A stretch of DNA of 63,523 nucleotides from assembly GCA_965644295.1 (NCBI GenBank), contig CBFFRP010000505.1, positions 1 to 63,523 of the forward strand, read 5' to 3'. The position numbers and the translations under genes are program-made. Numbering within the stretch: the first letter of the stretch is position 1; every line of letters begins with the position of its first letter. Under the pieces are notes generated by a model. The model was given only the letters and a program-made list of their open reading frames with translations. It was not told where the DNA came from and did not search any database. The DNA is from Paraphysomonas bandaiensis (lineage: Eukaryota; Chrysophyceae). This document shows, one piece after another, positions 50,901 through 59,933 of the stretch.

Positions 50901-51883
50901 AAATTAACACGCCTGTAATCACCACATATTCGAATAAAAGGTTTCGTAGCCTTGGGTGCTACTACTATTGGTGATGCATAAGGACTCGTACTGGGACGAT
51001 AAAAGTATCCACACATCCTATTGAACTCCTCCTTAGTACGTTCATATAACATAGGTGGTATCCTTCTCATATTCTTTGGTTTAATTCTATCAGGAATAGT
51101 ACTTTTCACCTTTAATTTTAACTCAGGAACATGCTGAATTCCAGTCCATTCTCTAGGAACAAAGACATCAACTGCATCCTCTCTCAAAACTCTCAATATA
51201 TCAGTTTGTTGAGCGAAATCAGGATGTACTTTTGATTCTAGTTCACTAAAATATTTCTCCCTAGCCTCATCCACTGACTGTTCCAAAAATGTCACTAAAC
51301 TTCCAAAACTACATGGTTCGGGAATCATATCATCTTCCTCTGACTGTTCTGGAATTGGATTTTCCCAAGGATCACACACTGGTCCTGACGACATATATCT
51401 CCTAAGTTCGTCAATGTCTTCACCAATATTGGCAAGAATTTCTATCTCATTTAAATTAACTGATTGCTCCGCACTCAGTGATGCTTTCTTAATCATGTTC
51501 ATAAATAACTCGGAAAAATGCTCACAGATTGCCGGTAATCCTATAATAATATCCTTTGCCAAACCGTCCAAAACATACAGTGAAAGTTGTGCTTTGTAGG
51601 TCTTACCCTCATCTTCAAAAGCAATTGTAACAGGAATATATCCTTTAAGTTCAATCTGATGTCCGTCTGCTACTTTAACCCTCAACTTTTTATGTACCAT
51701 ATCTTTTAACAATTTGTCCCCACACTTCTTAACAAAATTTGATGAAATAAAATTATCCGAAGATGATCCGGAATCAAATAAAACCATTTCCACATTAATC
51801 TTATCACCACAATTATTTATTATCATTCCTTGCCTATGTACAGCATTGCGAAATCTGCTGGAAGTATCATTGTAATCTCGCAT
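47939..51883 (-). CDS. Pol polyprotein: protease, RT, RNase H, integrase, chromodomain-like, extra C-terminal domain (1314 aa)
   Basis: Intact polyprotein. Protease: DSG at 37-39. RT: motif A FIDLDICNAFHGI (D355), MPEGVSPASG, and motif C reading I418-F-D-N421 where YxDD is usual. RNase H: D573 (MTDAS), E619, D644 (MTDH). Integrase: zinc finger H784, H790 or 791, C821, C824; catalytic D854, D913, E948, with 34 residues between the last two. GPY/F module FKGPYEVV (~1087). Chromodomain-like segment ~1138-1190 (YEVRKIVAYRGD, then VWIPYNSDL). A further ~95 residues (PGQKVYINLRAWGADFYD onward) have no family I know but are conserved in the relic at 18801. Pol has the same frame as gag after UGA and seven sense codons; the Met at 51883 is the first in the frame. 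No internal stop. Confidence 0.95.
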   Translation of the reverse strand: MRDYNDTSSRFRNAVHRQGMIINNCGDKINVEMVLFDSGSSSDNFISSNFVKKCGDKLLKDMVHKKLRVKVADGHQIELKGYIPVTIAFEDEGKTYKAQLSLYVLDGLAKDIIIGLPAICEHFSELFMNMIKKASLSAEQSVNLNEIEILANIGEDIDELRRYMSSGPVCDPWENPIPEQSEEDDMIPEPCSFGSLVTFLEQSVDEAREKYFSELESKVHPDFAQQTDILRVLREDAVDVFVPREWTGIQHVPELKLKVKSTIPDRIKPKNMRRIPPMLYERTKEEFNRMCGYFYRPSTSPYASPIVVAPKATKPFIRICGDYRRVNLEIESPHYPIPDVIKELHKAAGYKVFIDLDICNAFHGIRLHESVSALLSVQTPWGQFEPKFMPEGVSPASGVVMHVVSDIFNEFSEWMVVIFDNLLVLAYDYQDAIEKFKKVIKKCTYYNVVLKLSKSKFGYSSVEFFGYLCKDNTYQLTEARKLSVTAIEFPEGKNKTKQMQRFLGAAIYFKPFIPLYSDLTHKLHDMTKKNFDWNENGWKVNYREEFSRFKEAILKSLTLYHPDYSLRWILMTDASFYACGGVLLQIFIDANGQEFYQVIAMVSKKFSEPTLKWSTIDKECFGIFFCVYALSYYLRGKKFTIMTDHANLKWMEVSVVDRIVRMRMFIQNFNFDLLHFKGKLNRFADWLSRKDQESAVAHVMLLSVCMECFPEESVVCGEVVMFENTDLLPDDQLIELNQVGEWSSETDDVACYSVFPAEILAALDELAAQGIKPSSPKEAFDLVHNGRIGHHGVKRTWLKLSKVFPGHKLTTEVIQDFIDRCPICQKFNAGMSASLQAPIRALDSEHCRHYVGFDTLSVSPPDKKGHCCIHVVKQLPSRLVGLYPATDYTAVGVARALFSYFVTYGISEVLISDPGSNITAEVVQLLLKWFGVRFRMSLTDRHESNMVERTHRETLRFLSALVHDERLQDCWGEPECYMVIQFILNDEISSETGLSPFEFTFGTIDKPYFKLSDAVSDSVDTTEYLSLINQNLRTIREIACDVQRKIQAKRKSKTPPETLTEYQPGQLVLFQPNSSKFKPSKLYPRFKGPYEVVSTYKADITCTHIVMRFEVVFHMSWLKPFFGTHDEAFRIALVDYNQYEVRKIVAYRGDPEKRSTMDFLVLFSDDSQVWIPYNSDLATARAFQQYCKDIPALFPLLFSAKEAKEQRLRMRKQQIDGVQPGQKVYINLRAWGADFYDALSLPDCYVTNYVVLCRYKRWAGKRRLRIDLYCPLFDTTYEWSAYDVYCYGLCFDFNPSTMVLVDVEFCKSFPDILL

Positions 51884-51904
51884 AGCCGCTATCAGTGATT
51901 GTGC

Positions 51905-51907
51905 TCA
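51905..51907 (-). promoter_or_regulatory. In-frame UGA between gag and pol, copy 2
   Basis: TGA in CTT TGA GCA CAA; the frame continues GCA CAA TCA CTG ATA GCG GCT ATG into pol. A short self-complementary stretch atagcggctat follows within 15 bases. Identical in copy 1. Confidence 0.55.
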
Positions 51908-53521
51908 AAGGTCATCCAAAGGATTGTCATCCCCTTGTTGATCCTCTTCAACATCAGGTTGATCTCTGGTAAGAATACGTACATCACCAGGACGCTTTCT
52001 ATCCCCAGGATATCTTTTCAATTGAGCTGGAGAATTACTGTATCGACGTTGAGGTGGTGCATTAATACTTGGTTTGGGCATTACTGTTAACCCCACTCTT
52101 TCAGTCATCTTCTTAAGAGCTTCCGTCAAAACAGCTTTATCATGTGAAAATTTACATGACTTATCTTTGCACCCACCATCTTGCGTCAATTCTCTAAAAC
52201 ATGGGGAAGATTTCAATACCTCAGCCGCATACAAATCTTCTTCATGTTTCAGTACGTTTTGCTCCTCATCACTAACAGATTCTGAGTCAGAAACTTGTTG
52301 CTCAATTTGGTGTAGTCGCTTATCTACCGCAGACGATTTTGTTCGAAAATTAAAACGACTTCTGAATTGATTACATTTTAACGACAAATCCCTAGTAATC
52401 TTCAACTGCTTAAAGAATTCTTTCAGAAAAGCTTTTACTGAAGGGAAATTTTCCGACCTCATGAGTCTCTTAGTAGTATCTCTCATACACGCAGGAATAA
52501 GACTCATCCACTGTTCCAACGAACCACCTCTCTTAGTCGTTACTAAAGGTATACTCTCATCAAGTTTGTTCATCTTAGCAGCCTCCTCTAAGAAATCATA
52601 CCGCTGATTGAACTTCGTTTCCAAAATACAAAGATCCTCATCAACTCGACGAAAATCCTCCAACTTGTCCATTGTTACTCTGTACGGCAAACACGATTCA
52701 AGCAACATCGAATTAAAATCCATCATATCCAAAGGTCTGAACTGATACTTCGCTGCCTCAATAACTCGCGTTACACTTGCATCTATGCATTCCAAAGGTT
52801 CAGTATAATCATCAGGATATAATTCCATCAACGTAAACCTAATCATTTCCTTAGCCCTGCCTTCCAACAATGTAAACACAGAAGGAATTGGTCCATTGTC
52901 ACGACATTTCTCAAACTCAGCAATTCGTTCCAAGAAAACCAAAAACCCATCTAAAGTAATTTCCGACAACCTTATCTCCAGGTATGAATCATCTTCTTTG
53001 GTCAACGTAACTTTAGCCTTCGGTTGACGATCAATTTCACGAAGTGCTTCCTGAATAGTCTGACGTTTAGGTCTGACCGGTGGTCGCTCCTCTTCACTCC
53101 TGAGAGCTTGAGTAGCATTCAATACACCCTCACGCACAGCATTCTCTATGCGCGTATGCAACAACTCAGGGTCAATATACTGCTGCTCACGTCGCTCAAT
53201 AGTTGCAGCTACAGGCTGTTCACCATTCCCATGACCATCTAATTTAGACTCTTCAAACGGTATCTCCGAAAGCTGATCAACTTGTATAATTTCTGAATTA
53301 GCTCTCGATGACCTTCCAGATCTCCTCTGATTGATCTCCTCAAGACTCCGTTGAACATGCTCATTGAACGCCTGTTGCTGATGAAAACGCTGCTCTATAT
53401 CACCAAAACGTTGTTCTATACCACCGAAACGCTGCTCCATATACTCACGTTGCTCACGCATATACTGCATCAAGTCTTCCAGAGTAAGCTCTGTCTTCGC
53501 ATCTCCTTCTGCAGGCTCCAT
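51905..53521 (-). CDS. Gag-like protein, copy 2 (538 aa)
   Basis: Same protein as at 847-2463, differing at a few residues (KLDGHG against KFDGHG, PVAATIE against PVTATIE, SLKCNQ against SLKYNQ). It begins 78 bases inside the 5' LTR. An N-terminal repeated coiled-coil stretch, a helical capsid-like centre, one CCCH cluster near 441-460 (C-x9-C-x4-C-x3-H) and a basic then acidic tail are visible. It should assemble the particle and bind element RNA. Pol follows in the same frame after UGA, so Gag would be the main product and Gag-Pol the minor one. Confidence 0.9.
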   Translation of the reverse strand: MEPAEGDAKTELTLEDLMQYMREQREYMEQRFGGIEQRFGDIEQRFHQQQAFNEHVQRSLEEINQRRSGRSSRANSEIIQVDQLSEIPFEESKLDGHGNGEQPVAATIERREQQYIDPELLHTRIENAVREGVLNATQALRSEEERPPVRPKRQTIQEALREIDRQPKAKVTLTKEDDSYLEIRLSEITLDGFLVFLERIAEFEKCRDNGPIPSVFTLLEGRAKEMIRFTLMELYPDDYTEPLECIDASVTRVIEAAKYQFRPLDMMDFNSMLLESCLPYRVTMDKLEDFRRVDEDLCILETKFNQRYDFLEEAAKMNKLDESIPLVTTKRGGSLEQWMSLIPACMRDTTKRLMRSENFPSVKAFLKEFFKQLKITRDLSLKCNQFRSRFNFRTKSSAVDKRLHQIEQQVSDSESVSDEEQNVLKHEEDLYAAEVLKSSPCFRELTQDGGCKDKSCKFSHDKAVLTEALKKMTERVGLTVMPKPSINAPPQRRYSNSPAQLKRYPGDRKRPGDVRILTRDQPDVEEDQQGDDNPLDDL

Positions 53522-53599
53522 GACTCTTAAAACAGTTCAAAGGGCTCAATAACACAATGAATGTATAATGTATTGTTCTTATCAACAGAGTAATATTAC

Positions 53600-54061
53600 T
53601 GTAGTTGTTCTTAAGAACAACGTATGCTCACACAAAAACAACACTGATCTATAACGTTTTAAAAAGATTTTAAGTGCACGCCAGCGGGCTGCTACACTGT
53701 TGAACTCACCAGCGGGTGATGCTCCTCAACTCAGACGCAAACCGCGAAAGAATTTAAATAAATCGTTATTTAAAACGTTATATAGAAAAGTGAGTAACAC
53801 TGCTATACAACTCTACAGTAACACACACATACAACATCATGTTCAGCATTTCACTTCAGCACACAACACACCAGATCAGAAGTATTTTATCCGGTACGTA
53901 TGTACAGCTTCAACACTCCGTGTATACACTGAAAGAGTAGAAACTGAATATGTAACTGAAAACTGAAAATACAAAAACACTCTGTACGTGTTAGAGAGTA
54001 CAACAGAAGAGTAACATATAATACTACTACCAACGCAGAAAATAACCAGTACTGCGTTACA
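53600..54061 (-). repeat. 5' LTR of copy 2
   Basis: 462 bp; palindrome GTTGTTCTTAAGAACAAC at 53604-53621 and a candidate TATA box at 53777-53784 (minus). It precedes the leader and gag. The duplication CACG follows at 54062-54065. Confidence 0.97.
53777..53784 (-). promoter_or_regulatory. Candidate TATA box of the 5' LTR
   Basis: CTATATAACG on the coding strand, about 160 bases upstream of the LTR's inner end. Assigned by motif and position only. Confidence 0.4.
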
Positions 54062-54065
54062 CACG
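54062..54065 (+). repeat. Target-site duplication CACG of LTR copy 2, right
   Basis: Matches 47243-47246. Confidence 0.85.
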
Positions 54066-54832
54066 TGAAGCAATGCGGCCTGATCACGTTTAGACTCCTG
54101 CTCGCTAATATATGGCTGGCCGATCTACGATACAGGCGCAACAAAGCAGTGTATTAGGACAGTGTCAATCATAAGTATTGACATAATATTGACATGCACG
54201 TCATACACTACAGGTACAGTGGGAATGTACAGCTATATGCGGTTTTGCCATTAATCTAGAAAACTGGCTCACGTACAGTGATGCGAGGGCCGTCGTCTTA
54301 CACTCTAACCCAGCACAAGGCTGAGCAGAGAAGCGCGTCTTAATTGCCAGCAACAAAACTCTCGTTAAGTGCTGACAAATCCCCGTTTAGGGAGGTGCCT
54401 TTATATCTCATATCCGTGTTACCGGAGAGAAGACCTGCACCCCACTGCGCCCCCAAGACCCACTTATACCATTCAACTCACATCAGTGCGCACAGTGCTG
54501 ATCAGACACATGTGAACAGAGAGTGTGAGTTGGTAGCATGCGACACACGCAACAGACCACTTCACGCCTGAAAACTAACCTGATTAATAGTGAACAACCT
54601 TCTTCTGCTGGAGATGAGACCGCATATCAGAGGAGTCTGTGCTATGATGGTATCATGTATGTCATGTGCTGTGGTGTGAGTATGTGTGTGCTGATCTGTG
54701 CACAAGAATTCAAATATCCTCCTCACACACATACATACATACACCTCTATGCGCATAGAGTACTACTCGTGCAAACGAATACATACACAATACTGCAGCA
54801 GTATAGTATAGTACAATATACCGGTATACGAG
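54066..54832. other. Right arm of the TIR element, mostly non-satellite
   Basis: No recognisable gene: the two 75- and 120-codon plus-strand frames (54344-54571 and 54538-54900) have no family signature. A remnant of satellite sequence, gcacgtcatacactac, lies at about 54195-54210. A TATA-like cctttatatctcat lies near 54389, and a short cacacatacatacatacac microsatellite near 54724-54742. Confidence 0.5.
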
Positions 54833-54909
54833 AAATACTCCTCAAATACTCCTCAAATACTCCTAAAAACGTGGGGAAAAAAAATCCCACGATTGCATAA
54901 TGTTTACTT
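54833..54909 (-). repeat. Right terminal inverted repeat and subterminal repeats
   Basis: Three copies of aaatactcct at 54833, 54844 and 54855 (11-bp spacing), then cccacgattgcataatgttt and actt to the end. It is inverse to 19952-20022. Confidence 0.88.
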
Positions 54910-54912
54910 CTC
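54910..54912 (+). repeat. Target-site duplication CTC, right
   Basis: The first three bases of the N4 right half, in codon phase; partner of 19949-19951. Confidence 0.85.
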
Positions 54913-57900
54913 CTCCCGGAATACTCTACCCTGCACCCAACCCGACCCACGAAGGGACCATTGCTTGATCCCGACGACCCCACCGACAATGAATACCTAC
55001 AAGAACTACTCAACCACAGCCAAGCCGTGATGGCATCCCTTCCGGACTCAACGATTGCAGAGGTGGGTAACAGGGCAGTTATAGCCTACCTGGACGAATT
55101 AATTGACGCCTACCGAATAGCTCTCTCCGCTGACGTGCCTACAAAGACAGGTCTCCCACCTCAATACTGGGCTCAAACGGATGCACTCATCCTTATGGCC
55201 GAAACCCACGGTCTCCACATCAGGATATGGCAGGACCCAACGCTACCTACAGAGCCCGCATTCCTCAACCCCAATTGGGCTGCGTGGGCGGATCATCACC
55301 GTACCTTCTTTCCAGACACCCCGCGCAAGACGCCTCAGGACATATTCTGTTGTAATCAGCATTTCTTCCTCGACCTCAGGGAACCTGCAGAAGACGAACT
55401 CCACAGCCTCATGGAGCTCCTCCCATACCTATATGCTGATAGGCTTGTCCCACCCCTTCCATCCACCCCAGACTACACTCACCCTGCCCGAACCCAGCAG
55501 GGACCGGAATACGCCTCAGACAGCAGCGGCGATGGCCCGCCCACTCACAAGCATCCACACGACAATCCCCCAACGCGAAGAGGTGCGAAACCACACCGAC
55601 CCAGACCACGACAATTTGGACCTGGATACAGCAGCGACGACAGCAGCGATGGTCCGCCCAAGCGACGACCACGCAAACCCTCGACTGTGATCCGACAACC
55701 CACATCCACAGAAAATACCCACCAAGCCGATGCTACCACCACCTTGACAGCTCCAGAAACTGCGGTACAACCCCCCAGGCGACGCAATCGCGGCCTGACG
55801 CTAGCCGACTACTTTCCACCCATCCCGCAGTCCGAGTCCTCCGCCCGGTTCACCCCCAACGATCCACGTACACTCCCACCCACAGATCAAAACCCACAAG
55901 AAAACACCCCGGAACTAACACCTCTCACGCAAGTCAGGGCAACCCCACGCCCGACAACACCCCCCTTGACACCGCAACCCCAGCCTGCCCGACGAGGAGC
56001 GTCCCCGTTCACCAGTTCACTTGCCAACGCCTGGGCAGCATACGACAACACAAACCGAGTCGCAGTCTCCCTCCGCGAAGACCTGCTCTGCCACGTACAC
56101 AACACCGTCATGGCAGGCACGACTGACTGGACTCGACTATTCCACATCATCCACGATGATGCAAACTACATTCGAGTAGCCAACTTTGATTGGGAGGCTG
56201 ACTTCAGAGCCACGACAGAGCGCGGCCTAGGCCCCCTTGCAACCGCGTACCAACTCCACAACTCCCCCTCGCCAGGAGACTATCCCAAAGTCCCCCTCCA
56301 AACTGCTGATGAGGCAAAAGAACTGCATAAGTTCATCACATATCTCCAACGACTCTGTCTCGCTTCCGGACAGGCACACACGCACCGCCTACTCAGCATC
56401 CTTCAATGCGCGCACAAGGCTCTAACCACCATGCCCCCGCAGCGATGCGCACTCTCTGCAGATCAGCACATGGAGATCACTGACGTCCAAACACTGCTCC
56501 AGCTTCTTCGTACCAACTTCCGACTATGGAAAGAAACCTCAGACTCCTTATCTAGCGGCTGGGTAATGCTACACAACCACCACACCCACGACCCCAAGAC
56601 TGCAACCACACACAACGTCGCTGTAACCAACAAACATTGCTTCCTCCTACGAATACCGGATATCGGTTCCAAGCTCGACGATGCGCACTGCAGAGCCAAA
56701 TTGGCACTCTCCCACTTCATCCATCGCGCAGCACAGAGGACCCCACAGCCACACCCTAGAAAGGAGCATCAATCCCAAGCAGCCCTGCCAACGCCCACGT
56801 CACTATCGATACCCGCAGGCCACCTCACCCTAAGCACCACACAGCGGGGTGCCCGAGCCATAACCGCGCGCCTAGTCGAACCGGGCACCCATAACTCACC
56901 ACGAACAGCCATACAGACAGCTGGGCGTGTGTTACGAGTACACGTAACTACCGCGTCCGTCCAGGCAGCTCACCGCATACCCGCAAACGGGTACTGCGCA
57001 TACGGAACACTTTACCGACTGCACACGCTCTGCGTGGGAATGCGACACACAGCCAATCACTGGAATTTAGATCTCCGGAAACCAGAGCATCGACTACACC
57101 TAGGCCACTGGCTTGGCCAACTTCGGACCGCAGCACTAGACAGTCCACACTGCACACCAACCATCCTTAGCAAAACTGAGCACGCCATACACTCCCTTAC
57201 CCCCACATACACTACTCCGCAAGACATTCAACACTGGCTCTCCGTCCGCGAGCTACATATTCTATCCTCCTACATTGGCCCAGTCACCACATGGACAGCA
57301 GATGGTGACAACATCACAATCGTCGGAATCCCCGACGCACCAATCACTCACAGCCCCGCCTGGACATCCGATGAACTGAGAGATGCCATCACCGACGATC
57401 GACCTCACATTGTTCTGCACGACGCTCACTACTACCACCTTAATCCCAGAGGGCTAGCAGCGGAGCTAGACAACGCACTTCTTGATCTCGAAGCAGCATT
57501 TCTGAGCCCACAACTACACCGACCCACCAGTCCAACAGAACCTAGCACTAGGAACACCGCCCCTCCGGCGCCCCTGCCTCCGAAACAACCCCCCCAAAGC
57601 ATCACCCACAGCATCACACCCTGGCCGCCGACACCAACAAACTGCACGACGACCAACCTCCCCCGGAGGGGTCCCCACGTCTCCACATCCTTGACGTCAC
57701 CCGGAGACCACTCTCAACACCGCACGTACACGACAGCGGGCGCTCCCCCATCTGACGCGCCGCCACACATTCCTGAACTTCGAGATGTCCCCGGAATAAG
57801 AAGAGCCAAAGGAAAGAAAGCACGGAACCCAACGCCCGTCCCCACGCAAAAACAGCCTGCCCGTACAGCCCGCACCACGAGCTCTTACGCAGAAGACCCC

Positions 57901-58602
57901 GACGAAGTCCAAACGCACGCCATATACCGCCCGCGGGCCACTTTCAACACACTACTCCAAACGGCCCACCCACCCCTCCCACTCACCTGGGACCCAACGC
58001 TTCGATACAAGGTACTAATGGGCACGGCAGACACAGTTACCAAAGGGAACGCCCTGTACGCGGGAGAGCCAATCCCTGCCCATACCATTATTTCTGAGTA
58101 CACTGGACACCGCCTACCCATCGCAGAAGCCAGGTCCACCGGTTACATTTCCGACTACCTTGTGCAAGACGCGAAAGGTACATTTGCGATAGACGCAAGG
58201 GATAAACGAAGCAAAAGCATACTATGCGCAGCGGGGTACATAAATGATCCATTACAGGCCAGGGCGGCTAATGTAGAATTCCACACGAAAAATAACAAAA
58301 TCTACATCAGAACCACACGGAACATTGCAGCTCACGAGGAACTACTTGTACACTACGGGTACAGATACTGGCAAGACCCCAAGTGGCCGCTTGAGATCTT
58401 ATTACAAGCGAGAGAGGCATATGCTGACGACGTTGAATTCAATCACATGCACAGGCAACACCCAAGTCCCCAGAGCCGGACCACAGCCTGGCGTCATGTA
58501 CCACGACCTTCACATTCTCCACATGGAACGTCAACGGTAACCCCTCCAACAACCCAGGAAAAATCGAAGCTATCCTACACTACATACGCACACACCACAT
58601 AG
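54910..58602 (+). pseudogene. N4 ORF1, right part: OTU-like 1 (end), central domain, OTU-like 2, SET-like 2
   Basis: Open from the insertion junction to 58602 (~1230 codons; no true start, since the N-terminal part is at 19301-19951). OTU-like 1: YWAQTDALILMAETHGLHI, candidate His in NQHFFLDL (codon 55360). A Pro/Arg-rich linker and a helical region of unknown function (~56000-56750) follow. OTU-like 2: candidate Cys in PANGYCAYGT (codon 56995), WLSVRELHILSSYIG, candidate His in DAHYYHLNP (codon 57427). SET-like 2 (~58015-58375): KGNALYAGEPIPAHTIISEY, CAAGYINDP in place of NHSC, IAAHEELLVHYGYRYW. OTU proteases remove ubiquitin-type conjugates and SET enzymes methylate lysine; whether these keep activity is not known. 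Without the TIR insertion the frame would be intact. Confidence 0.82.
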
Positions 58603-59792
58603 ACTGTCTTTACCTGCTCGACGTCCGCCTGTCACAAAACCAGGCACTATACCTTGCTGACTACATCCAGGACCAGATTCCAGGGGCTCTTATCTGCAAC
58701 TTTCTCAACTCGACGCGGAAACAGGGCCCCAACGATCCGCACATGGGAGGAACTATTGCAGTGATCAGCGAAGCGTGGAAAGGAAGAGTCCGCCACACAG
58801 GCTCCGACTGCACTGGATTAGGGCTCATCTCTCGAATCGAATTTCACACCGGCAGACCTAACAGAGAAGAGAGATTCACTACCATAGGAGTGTACCTCCC
58901 CCCCAAGCCTGCGACCGATGGACCCTGCACACTGTGGACATCACTAAAAGCCTTCGGCAAGAATGCTCACAGGAACGGCGCCACGGGACCCTACGACATA
59001 CTCACGAACATCCTATCCAAATGGATCACCAAAGCCAGGGCAAACAACCACACAGTACTAGTTGGCGGAGATTTCAACGCCACCCTCGAGGGACAAACAG
59101 GTAAAAGGGACCTCAGAGGTTTAGCAAGATCCCTGCAGCTTACAGCCCCTCTCATACAAACCCTTGACCAGGAGGCACCATACCACACCTTTTACTGGAA
59201 AGACCGCGGCATCTCCAGAATAGACCATATACTACATTCTCCCCTTCCCACACACTTTCATAACGCTAGAAATGGATGCCACACATCTGATGCCATCACT
59301 GCTGCACCATTTGATCACAGACCGGTCTGGATCCAGATCGATATTAGCGGTACAGGCCCAACCCTTCCCAAGGAACGGCACCGTCAGATTCCTCCACGGC
59401 TCAACATCAACCCTGCTGACCACGACATGGTAGAAGAATTCCAGACCCACCTACACAACCACCACCACAAATTATCCACGCTCCCCACGCACCCCCACCC
59501 CGCAGAAAACGCAGCCATAAAACTGGCGCTCCTCCATCGTATCACAATAGAAGCGGCCCACGATACCCGTCACGCGGACAGAACCAAGAAAAACGGCATC
59601 CATGCAAAATGCCAACGGAAACGATCCCGGTTCAAGGATGGCTTCTCCGCCGAAATGAGAGTCCTACAAATGGCACTCCACCTGATCGTATATCTCAAAC
59701 GAAAGCTCTTTACCAGATCCGGCCACCTACACCCCCGTGTCACCGATGCATACTTATACAGCATCGTCCGGAGAGGAATCTGCAGATGGGAG
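57615..59792 (+). repeat. 2178-bp tandem unit, copy 1
   Basis: Contains the end of ORF1 (after OTU-like 2), SET-like 2 and most of the endonuclease. It is followed at 59793 by a second copy starting at the same base. The junction joins gggagc of the endonuclease to cacaccctgg of ORF1. Confidence 0.95.
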
Positions 59793-59933
59793 CACACCCT
59801 GGCCGCCGACACCAACAAACTGCACGACGACCAACCTCCCCCGGAGGGGTCCCCACGTCTCCACATCCTTGACGTCACCCGGAGACCACTCTCAACACCG
59901 CACGTACACGACAGCGGGCGCTCCCCCATCTGA
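58437..59933 (+). pseudogene. N4 ORF2 start: EEP endonuclease, ending chimeric at the tandem junction
   Basis: Frame open from 58437, overlapping the last ~165 bases of ORF1 in the -1 phase. No in-frame ATG precedes the endonuclease motif FTFSTWNVNG (~58508-58540); the first is at 58743, already inside the domain. This suggests expression by frameshift or another non-standard route. Motifs: TWNVNG, LLDVRLSQ, VGGDFNATL (59061), SRIDHILHS, FDHRPV. All endonuclease motifs are present. After RRGICRWE the frame crosses the tandem junction at 59793 into out-of-frame ORF1 sequence and stops at 59933, so RT is not reached. Confidence 0.82.

Larger units (their letters stand above)
47247..54061 (-). 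mobile_element. Complete Ty3/gypsy-like LTR retrotransposon, copy 2 (6815 bp)
   Basis: Two 462-bp LTRs (47247-47708 and 53600-54061) differ at one base (47313, a against g), and the element is flanked by a 4-bp duplication CACG. Order on the minus strand: 5' LTR, 78-bp leader, gag, UGA, pol, 230-bp 3' UTR with a polypurine tract, 3' LTR. No TGG-type primer-binding site follows the 5' LTR (the sequence is gtaatattactctgttgat), so the priming tRNA or mechanism is unclear. Both reading frames are intact and the LTRs almost identical, so it is young and possibly active. The integrase C-terminus carries a chromodomain-like module, as in chromoviruses. Confidence 0.97.
19952..54909 (+). mobile_element. 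Giant TIR element (34,958 bp) carrying the satellite array
   Basis: The two ends are inverted repeats: the first 30 bases on the left and the reverse complement of the last 30 on the right agree at 28 positions (both start AAGTAAACATTATGCA). Further inside both carry tttaggagtattt, repeated three times at 11-bp spacing on the right (54833, 54844, 54855). It interrupts ORF1 of N4 between adjacent codons and is flanked by CTC on both sides. The interior is a short left arm, a ~27-kb satellite, a nested LTR retrotransposon (47247-54061) and a short right arm. No transposase is recognisable, so it would be non-autonomous. TIR and 3-bp duplication indicate cut-and-paste transposition; the superfamily is not identifiable from the ends. 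Confidence 0.85.

Noticed and set aside
53522-53599. tRNA primer-binding site behind the 5' LTR
   Set aside because: No TGG start and no recognisable tRNA 3'-end complement next to the LTR.
54344-54900. Two frames of 75 and 120 codons in the right arm
   Set aside because: No conserved features; the second runs into the terminal repeat.
19952-54909. Assignment of the TIR element to CACTA/EnSpm because of the 3-bp duplication
   Set aside because: Ends start AAGTAAAC, not CACTA/G, and no transposase is present, so the superfamily is left open.
54961-58602. Complete protein starting at 54961
   Set aside because: The codon there is TTG in the middle of an OTU-like domain; the frame is continuous with 54910 and originally with 19951.
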